DNA of 64,000 bases, taken from NCBI GenBank assembly GCA_023053545.1, contig JAKZAN010000002.1, positions 2,402,375 through 2,466,374 of the forward strand. Reading direction: 5' to 3'. This stretch comes from Lepidurus packardi. Taxonomy: Eukaryota > Arthropoda > Branchiopoda > Notostraca > Triopsidae. Both the position numbers and the translations under genes were made by a program. Numbering within the stretch: position 1 is the first letter of the stretch; the number at the start of each line of letters is the position of its first letter. Under the pieces are notes generated by a model that saw only the letters and a list, made by a program, of their open reading frames with translations, searched no databases and was not told the DNA's origin. This document shows positions 50,317-61,300 of this stretch, piece by piece.

Positions 50317-52238
50317 ATGATTATGAGAAGTGGCCCAAATGTCCGGATACCACAGCTTTTGCTGTTGGGTACCATATTAGTGCTATGTTTGTCTTGGTTG
50401 ACAGCCGAGGCTGTCAAAAATGTGGTCCCCGAGGATAACGACTTTGCTGAATTTGAAGATGTGGAAGAAGATTGGGAAGCTGCAAAGACAGAAGATGTAG
50501 AAGAAAGACTCAGTCCTTTAGAAGCTGCTGTACCATTGTCAGTAGGGGACGACGATGAAGAGATCACAGTAGAGGTACAATTTACCTCTCAATGTTATCA
50601 TAAGGTATTAATTCTTAACGAATTTCAATTCTTAGGACGAAGAAAGCGAGTTTGAACATCTAAAAGATGAAGAAGAGTTTGAAGGTTTTGATGGCGAAAA
50701 ACCGACAACAGGAAAGAATCAAGAAGGTCCAAAAATCACATTCGCCAAGGTTTTCTCGTGTCTTTTACCTTTGGCGTCACCGTCTAAACCTCGTAATCCC
50801 ATTAGGTACCTATGCATCTGCGATCCAATTGGGAGAGCTACTGGCTAGAATTGATCGTACTTAGCGGCATCGTCATCTACTTTCTGAATTTTTTTACTGG
50901 ACGCACCAGAAACCAGAAAATTGCCCAAGCGTGGTTCACCGCCCACAAAACAATCCTGGAAGATAATTTTGCTCTCGTTGGTAAGCCCAAGAGACTTTTA
51001 AGATCCTTGAAAATTCGTACCTAATTCTTCTTCTTAAGGCGATGATGGACACTTGGAGAATCCCCAAGGTGGTTTAATGAAAGAATCTGACCATACTTAC
51101 GTACTCTGGTGCAGTGGGCGTGTCGGTTGTTCGGGCATGTTAGTAGAACTGCGTTTACTGAAACGTCAGGATATTGTAACGATGGTTTACAATCTCGTCC
51201 GTCCCAAAACGGACCAACTACGAATTACAGTTTACATGAACCCCGAAGAAATGGACAGTTACATTTTCTGTCTCGCACAGAAGAAAACTGCTGCCAAGTT
51301 AGTCAAAGAGCTGGCAGATTTGGTGAGACTTTTTTTTAAGCCCAAGTTATATTTATTTAATTATTTTTTCTTTCTGCAGGGTGCGTTTTGCCCTGAGAAG
51401 AAATCTGTAGAAAAGTTTTGCTTGCCAGCAAATTTTGCACTACATAGTGAGATTGGCGAAGCTGCCACAGCGTTGGTTGATACTCGTGTCACCAGTGTCA
51501 TTAACAAATTCCCGGAAATGGTTGACTCGATCCATTTCTCTGACCAATATACGGGTCCCAAACAAACCGAGTAAGTAATCGGGATGCCTAGAAATTGTAT
51601 TGATTTAATGTAACTGTTGCTAAATTTTCATTCTTCTAAAAAAAATGGTATAGTTATCTAAAATAATTAATCAAATTTTTTTTTATGTAGTGAGGTTTTG
51701 TTGAGCAAGATGCCGAGTCCCAAGAAAGTGTTGATATTTACTTCTAATCTGAGCTTGAAAAGTGGGTCGTTGGATGAAAGCATGGAACAGTGCCGGCCGT
51801 TTTTGCAAATGGTTTTGTACTGCATTGATCGGGTCAAGAAATTCCGGCTTTCGAAAGAAGTAAATAGTCAAAGTCTTCATTTGTCTACGTGGCTTTCTAG
51901 TTTAAACTTGGTTGCCTGCTTTATTTTCTAGGCGAAAGTCAAGGCGGAGAAGAACCGCTTGAAAGCAGAGGAAGCCTTTCTGAAAAGCACTCATGCTGCA
52001 CGTGTCGAAGCCGCCGCTGTGAAAAGAGAAGAAAAACGCCGCACAGAAAAGGAAAAGATCCTCCTAGAAGAGGACCCCGAAAAGCAACGTCGATGGGAAG
52101 ACAAAGAAGCCAAGCGAGCGGCCAAAAAACGTCTCCCGAAAATGAAGCAATTGAAAGTAAGATTGACAATTTTTCTAGTTGATTTATCACTTCCTAACTT
52201 TCTTTATTTTCTCCTTTTTTGTCCCTATACAGATTTAG
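50317..52238 (+). CDS. CCDC47: CCDC47, ER membrane PAT-complex subunit
   Basis: Exons 50317-50574, 50636-50749, 50806-50980, 51039-51322, 51380-51570, 51691-51859, 51932-52156 and 52233-52238 give 473 residues (human 483). A signal peptide ([19 protein letters not shown]) precedes a long acidic lumenal region ([15 protein letters not shown]). One membrane segment, [18 protein letters not shown], then leads to the cytosolic globular domain with [18 protein letters not shown] and [14 protein letters not shown]. The C-terminal basic coiled coil ends [15 protein letters not shown]47 with Asterix/WDR83OS shields polar transmembrane segments during multipass membrane-protein insertion and also binds calcium. 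The last coding exon carries one codon plus the stop. AATAAA is at 52694-52699. Confidence 0.97.
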
Positions 52239-55200
52239 TCCAATGGTTGGGTCGGTTTCCTGTATTTAGTATCTGATGCGGTGTGGGCGTAATACAGTCG
52301 AGTGTGCTCGTAGTTTAGCCTGTCGTTTTTGGACAGTTTACCTCAAGTCTTGGACCGTCAGAGAATGCTTGATAAGTTGACTTTCAAGTGAAGCATTGGC
52401 GTGGCTTCATTTATCAGTCCTCTTTTCTCCCTCTTCCCATTCCCTCCAGCGTGCCAATTTCTATCGTGTACGTGTACCAGCTCTTTTGTGTGCAAATTCC
52501 TGTGCTTGCTCCTGCGTTGGGTACTTCCTGGAACTTGAATTTCACGTTGATCCAATTTACCTTATTCTTGCGACCATTACTACAGTTTCTCTTCCTTATA
52601 AAACTCTATCGTACTAACAATAGAACACATTTTATTCCACGTTATCAGGACTGCCGGAAGTTCCTCGGCGTTTTTTAAACCCCCATTGCCAACAATAAAG
52701 GCCGTTTCAATTCAGCCCGCAGCTTACAAATCGATTTAACAAGTTATCGTCGATCGCATGATCGATACTTAATCCTTAAGCTTAGGGCTTCTTCACCTTG
52801 AAGCACTGGTCTTTGACGTCACGCGCAGTTTGAAGACGGATTCACAAGAAAGAGGCGGCATTTGTCGTATCTTCGAATTATGCAGACTTATTGTCACCGT
52901 GGGCTTTAAATTTGAGCGTGATAGACGCTTATTGTTTAGAAATTAAAGCTCTTTAGTGGTGAATATGGAAGTTGCTAGTATGTGTTGTGTGTACGGTGGC
53001 CAGTTTTCCACAGGTGAACTTGTGTCTATGTTGGAACGTTTGGTATACTTTGGTGTCTGTATATAGTGGGGCATTGAACCGTTAGGCTGTGGTGCCTAGC
53101 AGTATGCGTGTGCAGTGTTATGTAGGCACCAAAAGCAAAAGTTGCTATACTGAATGTGTGGTACGACGACATCGAGTGTTTTTTTGTCAGATTCGACTAT
53201 CTTTACAAAACACGTTGAACCAGAACCATTGTTAGCTATAAAAAGAGCAACCAAAAGACTAAAAAGCATTGGAAAAAAGTGAATTGATTTCCTCTTGAAC
53301 TTTTTCGCAACGCCTAAGAAGCGTAATGGGCTTAAATTAAGCCTCTTTTCGGCCTCCTCTTGACTCCCTACTTCGACCGTAGAACATCCAAAGGAATTTA
53401 ATCCCTTCTGGGAGTTTTGACCTCTTCCTGAACAAACAGTGTAAGTTTCTTTACTGCTTTTTTTCCTTTACTGTCCTAAAAACGGTCAGCTATCCAGGAA
53501 GAAACCCGAGTAATTAGTACCTCCGAGGTCCAAGTTCGCGAGAAACAGTTAGAAAAAGCCGACAGCAAAATAGAGGTCAGCCAATTGACCTCGCATGCAA
53601 ATGCTTCCCTAAACATTCCAGAGATGTGTTCTTATCCTAAACTCTCATCAGGTGTACCATCTAAAAGTAATAACGTATTCACAATTCATCTTATCTTATA
53701 AACTATTTTTACAACAAACAAGAAAAAAAGATTACATAAATTAAATTCGTAATCGCTATTAAAATCATTGGTTCATTCTTTCGACACCAAAAAGGTCAAC
53801 ATAGTGAAGGAAATATCAAATGTGAGTTCGATGAGATCACGCATAATCGCCTCCACAGATCCTGCTAACTAAAATAAAATTATACAAAATAAAAATGAAA
53901 TAAAAGCTCATATGATTAGCATGCGAGACCAAGTCTATTCGTCTATTCCGTTTTCCTTTCCAGAATGGTTTACCAGTTTTTCCTCGTGGTTATAAACGAC
54001 TGACCTTGTCCGTGACTTGTGGTAAAGCAAACCGAAGTTTACAGCCAACAAATTGTACACTAAAAAATGAAAACAGAAGAAGTAGAAAATGCATCATGAA
54101 GCCGAAGGCACGCGTAAGCTGCTTCACACCTGTCTTACATTCAGAAAGAACGAGCCACAGAAGCTCATATTTTTCCCAACTAACCTTCTGCCAAAACCGG
54201 AAATAAGTGTACCCTCTGCTTGACCAACTTGCCAAGCCATGCCAACCCCAAATGGTTTTTAGGAGCTCAAGCTTTCTTTTTCTTAGCTTCACCTGAATTT
54301 AGCTTCAAATTGTCAAATTTCTCACTTTCTCTAGTTTCGAACTGTTTGACATGCTCACTATTTTAAGCACTTTTTCTGGGATAAAAGTGATTGTAGAAGC
54401 GAGAAAAAACTTTCCGATTGGTTCAGTCTTGGATGAAATGGCTTCACCCAGAAAATAAAACACAAAAAATCCCATGAGCGAGTCAAACACTTTTGTGTGA
54501 AATATGTCAGTGAGCATTTGGGATGCAACGATTAACGATAATAGCGAATAAGGTTCGTTTCTTTGTGAAATCCATAAATGAAACGAACGTTAGTGCTTTT
54601 TTGGGTTACAACAATTCAATTTGGTATGCTTCTACACTTAGCTTTAGATAATTGTGGGTGTAGTTTCCAGGTAAGGATTGTAAAGGAAGCTACAATTTGC
54701 ATATGACCTTAAACTTTGCAAAGCAAACGGTGCCGGAAGCTACAGCAAGTCATGCTCCACGTGTTCACGTTGTTCAAGTCTTCCAAAAGGGAAATCTTAC
54801 ATGTAGTGTCACGTCCGAAGAAGCACAAACCTCGAAAACTTGAGAAATTACTGTGCCTTCGCATATCTTTCGCGCGTATTTCCGTTAATTGATCATTTTC
54901 GCCTGTTTCACCCTTCAGCTTATCCTCATTTCCCATATTTCGTAAGTCATTAGCCAGTCTTATCCAGAGACTTATCGCGGTGCTTTAATGAGCTGAAGAA
55001 CGTGTTATCTCAGGAGGCCGTATAGTTTCGTAATCTGCGTAAACTGACAATTTAGGTCTCGGTGTGGTAATGAACCTTTGGAGAGTTCTGAAAACGTTAT
55101 TCCGGCTTGAAAATCTAACAGGAAGTTGTTAAGATTAAAGTGAAGTCGTGAGGTAGCCAGCCCGACTTGGCTAAAGACTCGGTTTTATTCACCTTTTGGG

Positions 55201-55369
55201 GAAATCCTAGCGAAAATTGGAAACAAATTTCGGGGCGGAAAAAAAATTCCAATTTTATTTGTTTGAGTTATATTTGTATTTTAGTTTAAACGAAAGAAAC
55301 TATAAAGAATAATACGTTGTTGTTTTTTGTTTGTAGGTGCTGTAAAAAACAGAAATAATAAAGTTGAAA
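52239..55369. other. CCDC47 3' UTR and region upstream of the cordon-bleu-like start
   Basis: AATAAA at 52694-52699 is a likely CCDC47 poly(A) signal. A GTAAGT donor at 53441 after GAACAAACAGT, and an acceptor TTGTAG just before 55337, could frame a 5' UTR intron of the cordon-bleu-like gene. No coding exon was recognised. 53690-53770 and 53880-53920 are AT-rich. Confidence 0.45.
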
Positions 55370-58300
55370 ATGTCCGTGTCCATGTATGAGAGGTCGTCTG
55401 CCAGTAGCTTGGGAAGGGGAATACCGACTCATATTCCCGTCACGGAAGACACGCCCCCGGACTACCTAGAAGGACATATGCAGTTACTTTGCGTGCTGCC
55501 CAGTGGGAAACCTGTCGAAATCGCAGTTGAACGACGGTAATTTATTTCAATTTTCCCAACCAACTTCAAAACAAAACTGAACAAATAAAGGTTACAAGAT
55601 TCATTCAAAATGCAGAGAAAAACACCGCCATTTCAAAAGTCCAAGTAAGAAAACATCGAAAGGACTCAAAATGTAAACATAGAGTAAAATGCCCATAAAT
55701 TTAAGGCAATTACTCAACATCCATTGACAATTCAAGAGCAAGAGGGTGATAGGGTGACTGTAGAACATATAAACCCGCTCTGATGCATTTTCGAGTTCGT
55801 AAAACATTCACGCCATTGGCCTTTTTGCATGGGAAGCATAGGGAATTATTTCCGATTTTGTTCCCTCCCGCGGAAGTTTAGATTCCTTTAGCTTAGGACT
55901 TTCTCTCTTTTTACCCGCTTAAAGTACATCCCTTGAAGTAAATTCTCATTTTCCACAGTTAAAAATTCAGATATTCTATGGAAACGTTACAAATTCTAAT
56001 CCGTGGCTCTTATAGAGGGATACGATATCTAGAATGATTGCATTGCAAGTGTGAAGAGTATTAGAACGAGTTCCAACAGTTTAATTTTAGAGCGACTTCT
56101 AAATTCGAGCGTTTCCACGTTGTCATTACTCTAAAATAGAGCTGTGCACTGCTAACGCTCTTGATGTAGATGTCTGATGGACTTGAAAGTGATGGCCGCG
56201 ATAGAACTCTTAGAATTTTAGAGCTTTTAGAGTTTTAGAGCTTTCTTGATTTTATCGCTTAATTCTAGAGCGCTGTCTGCAAAATTAGACCGATGAGAAG
56301 GGGTAAATTTTAGGATCCACTTTTTATCAGTGTATACCACACCAAAGAGGTTTTTCCCTAAAGTTAAAAAAAAAGTTAGCTTATACCAGCGATTTCTTGA
56401 TTTTTGGCAGAACGCCCATGTTGGATGTTTTAGTCCAAATTTGCACATCTCGTCGACTAGCACCTGGGGATCACGTCCTCACTTTGACCGATCTAACAAA
56501 GCAGATTCTGCCGTTCAAACCAAGCACTCCTATAGGTAAGGTGTACTACAGTACGTTTCCTATGCCTTTTATATACTTACCTAAGCGTTGAGATTTATGT
56601 GTGGTTTGTTTTCCTTGGCCAATTTCCAGTTCAGATTATTTAATATTCTTGGCTTGTCAAGGTTCTTTGGATGCTCACACCGTCCATGTGTCAGCCAAAG
56701 GTCGCGAATTGCTTAACGGGAAAGTTTCCTCAACGTCTGCCAAAGCTGGCCAACCTTTCGAATCCACAATTCGCTTACAGGTAATTACGGTCCCTTCTTT
56801 GCTTCATTATTTCCAACTTTTGTCCACTTTATTTAAGTTTCTCTTCTAATCAATGAATTTACTTCATTATTTTCTAGAGATTTCCTGATTTTCGCCCATT
56901 GGCTGTAATTTTTCTGGTAATTCACAGGTTCACCTGCCACGAAATCAGTTACACGTGTTACGAGTAAGCCCACGGACGCCCTTAGCCCAGATTCTGCATA
57001 CAGTTTGCGTGGAGAAAGGGTTAGATCCGAATCTATACGAAGTCAGACATCCAGGTGAGTTGCACCAAAAAAAAAAAAAGAAAATCAAGAAAATTCTGGA
57101 AAAAACGACTTATCACAAGGATAGCTAAACAAATTAAGAATTTTGATAAGAATACGGAACACTAATGTGAAAAACATCAACATACTTTATAACTTATCGT
57201 TTTTCTCACATTCTAAGCTCCTTCTTTTTCGAGATTAATAGTTAATATGAGGTTTCCCGAAAAGGGAAGTGCTGAAGTCTACGAGACGGTTTTATAGAAC
57301 AGTGAGCTACAGGTGGGTCAAGGGAAAAAAATAAGTTAAAAGCTGAGCTGCACTGTAAACTTAATAAGGGGGCGGTTACAGTTGTCCGGACTCTTGTGTT
57401 TGTTGGGGAGGGAGGGAAGTAGAACAGCGAGGATTTCGTATAGGACCGAATTTTCAAAGCTTGAATCACGTGCTGTGCGCTGGGAACAGGAGCTTTTGCT
57501 AAGCGTCTTGGGTTCCTGAAAATTTCTACATTAGAACTTGAGAGGTTGATATCGTTGTCGTCTTGGCGTTTGGTGATAGTGGCAAATCCCAAGGTTTGGA
57601 ATGCTGCTGCGTAGATAAAAAGCTCGTCCCTGTCTCTCTCAACGCCAAACCTGTGTGACCAGGAATATTTTAAACTGACATTTAGGTGCTATTGCGAGTT
57701 TTCTGGCAAAAGAAGCCTGGGATACATAGCATAACATCGCATAGATTTTTTTTTTCTGACGAAGACTTGGAAGGTGTGCACTTGGCCGTGTTATTACGCT
57801 GGGAAAAGATGTGCACGACAATTTGAGGTAGAATCTGCCGTGGGAGAATTCTTGGGGACTTTTGTGGCTTTTTCGGTTTTCATAAAAATTTTCAGTGGTC
57901 AGTTTTTACCTTACCTTGTTATCTTTTTTTGTTCTTTAATTATGTTTTCCCACCGCGGAATGTACTTCCGTTTTGGGCTTAGTTTTGCTTTTTAGCTAAA
58001 CATATAGAAGCGAAATTGATCCAAAGTGCGCTTTTGATCTACATCGATTGTTTTTTTTTTGTGTGTTTTGTTTGTGTGGGTTTGCAGCGAACGTGGATGA
58101 GCGTTTAAGACTCAGTTGCTGTTTAGCCGACTACAAATTGCAAGAGATTACAGTAGTATTGTGTGGGAACCCTGCAACGTTGTCTACCGCGGATTTACCC
58201 GCCATGCAAAGTAGCAAGAATCCGAGTCGAGCCACTTCGGAGATCGTGGGATCCGAGAAGAAGAAAAAGGGCATCTTTGGCTTCGTTTTTGGCAAGAAAT

Positions 58301-61300
58301 CACGTATGGTGAGTTTGATAGCTTGAATTTTCACTGCCAAAGTTCGAAAGGGCTGTTTTTATTGCAATTTTTGGCTTATTTGTTTACTACGTATTCATTA
58401 ATTTTATTTACCTTTTTATATTTTATATATTTATTTATTTTTACACTTTTTTATGTACCTTTTTTTAACACTTTTGTATAGGCTTTCGCCTGTGGTCATG
58501 ATTTTTATTTATTTACTTACTTTTTTATTTATTATTATTATTATTTTTTAAACTTATTACTAATAAAATATAGCCAATTGTTTTTCTTTCTTTCTTGTTT
58601 TTTAATATTCATTTTATTTATTTTGGGGCGCTAGAACGTCAGTGATTTTCGCAGCCCGCCTTTAAGCGATGAATCGCCAACCAAAATTGAAGTTCCATAC
58701 AGTCAAAATGGATTCAAGAGTTCACCTCCGCCCAGTAGGGAAATTTCCGCCAGTATGCTGCCTCCGCATCCACCTACGCGGATGAAGAAACGACCGGCAC
58801 CGGCCCCGCCACCTGGGGTTAATTCTCCGGCGAGTCCTTCCGCAGTAAAAGGCAGTGGCAGTCTTCTGGAGCGCAAGAAATCTTCCTCAGTTATTTCCAC
58901 TTCTTCTTCAGAAAAATCGGGGAGAAATCATTCCAGACAAGGATCGGATTCCTCGAGCGGTTATCATGAATCTTATGTTGTCAGCGAGCACGAGCCAGCG
59001 CAGTAAGTTATTTATTTGAATTTTTTGTGTATTTTTTATTCGTTTTTATCGAGGAAGAGATACGCATGAGAGACGTGGGATTATTCCACTCGCTTTTGGC
59101 GATTTGAAAGGCTAAACTAGACAAATTCCAAGACTTGAACGTGACGTCACACTCTAATCTCGCTTGCTCCGGTCTCCTGATAGAGGAAATAACTTTCGAG
59201 CGTTTTCATTTTCTTCGATTCGTTTAAGACCACGCGTTTAGAATCAACTAAGATCCTAAGAAATTATTACGTCTGTCTAAAAAAAACACCAATAAATTTT
59301 AATAAATCTAATGGAAAAGTTTATAAACGTAGTGAAAAATAAAATGGAAAGAAAATAGCTAGATTAATTTAATAAAGGGGTATAGAAGTTTAAGAATGGG
59401 TTCTTCCTTGTAGGCGAACCGGTATTAATTACGCAATTACTTAATTTTTATTTGTATTTTGTGTAGGAAAAATGTGGGACCGTCGTCTTTGAGTGACGTG
59501 TCCGCGCCACCACGTTTGAGACCCAAATTGGCGAATGGTGTAGGTCAGAGTCCTCGGGCCGTGTCTGTCATCAATTTGAGTCAATCCAGCGCGTTGCACC
59601 CTCCCTCGGCGAGCAATTTGACGAAAATGCAGAGTCAATCTCATACCTCGTTGTCCTCCGCGGGCAAGAAACGCAAAGCGCCTGCTCCTCCGCCTCTTTC
59701 CGTCCTTTCAACCAGCACTATTTCTGCTAGTACTACTGTCACACCTTCCGTGAGCTCTGACGCGAGTGTCCGGGAAGCCGGTACTGCCAGTCACCGCAGC
59801 AGCATGACGGATTCCACCATCAGCGCCACTTCTTCTGTAGTTTCTTCCATTGCGACCGTTCCTATCGATAGCCCTCCTTCGCGTAGTAGTAGTAGTAATA
59901 CTGCCGCCTCTACCGGCGAGAAACCAGCAGGTAAGCCCCGCCCACAGCCGCCCCTTATTGCTGGTGCTGGCCGCCGACGACTATCCGGGTCAGGACCCGT
60001 GCCTGTGTCTTACCATAACGATGCAGAAGCGTGGAATGCGTTTTTGAAGGAATTGAGCAAAGTTTTGGAAGACAGAGGCGAAGTTGTATGAAAACTTTAG
60101 AAGTTAATAGTTTAACCAACTAACCTACTTACACTGATAACATGATTCGTTTTGCCCAAGTTTTCAAAAGCTTTTCTTGCGTTGTTTCTGTCGTTTTTTT
60201 CTCAAATTGCATTCCGAAATTCCGAGTTTCTCGTACAAGTAGGAAAGAAAAACGTATAGATCTGCACGTTTTTAGGAAATTGGATTAAATTGCAGAAAAA
60301 CGTGTGAAATTAATTGCCATAATTATTCAGTTCAAGTGGTATTCCCAAGTTTTTGCAAGTTTTTCCCACGTAGACTACATTCTCATTCAAATCGCATTCC
60401 AAATAGAGAAACCTAGATTGTGGATTGTTAAAAGATTAGGTTGTTGGCTAGAAACATGTTAATTGTGGTGTGATTTTTAAAAAATAGTATTAGAATTCAT
60501 CTTTTGTTACTTGTTTTCTACAAAAAAATAATCAAAGGGAGGAAATTATTTAAGTAAGGAAAGGAAATTAATTTAGTCATTTTTCAGATCTCAGTCGAAT
60601 CATTTTATCAAGTGGATATATTGCGACACATTCCACATTACGTATTTGGGTTTTGCATGGATGATGCATGGATTTAGCATAGATTTGATAGAATTTATGC
60701 ATGGCTTTGGGGGAAAGTAACTAAAAACTCTTTCTTTTTGTCTTGCATGTTTGTCTTTTCACTTTCTTTTCACCCTGATTTATCTTCGGGTAAATTCGTT
60801 AACAAAATCACATCCCCGGGACCCAACGTAGTGCGGCAATCCAAATCACGTTTGATAGAACCACAACCACCACCTCAGCAGCCACCTCCACGCGCTTCTT
60901 CTTCCTCTTCCACCACCAAAACCAACCTTCTGAACGCTCTTTCTCGCCCAATACAGCCAAACGTGGAGAAAGCAGTGTCAATGCCTGTCGTTGTAACACC
61001 GCCAGTACCTTCTCCGCGTAAAAAGCACGCCGTGACGCCCCTTCCTCCTTTGCCAGTAGAAGATGATTTAGATATTGATGATTGGTCCCTGTTTGAGCAA
61101 GAAACTGCCCTCTTTCCCTCTTCTTCGTCTTCTTCTACCTCCACCCTTCCTGCGCTGGTACCACCTCCCAAACCTCGGCGACAATGGGAGTTTTCTGACG
61201 AGTCGTCACGCCCCGAAAGTCGTCTTACCACCCAGACAATGTCCTCCGCCGCGGATTTCTACTCCATTTCCAACTCCAGTGATGATGACGTCACTTCGGT

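Noticed and set aside
57242-57592. 116-codon antisense open frame in a cordon-bleu intron
   Set aside because: No recognisable motif; it lies within a roughly 1-kb intron and has no supporting splice or promoter signals.
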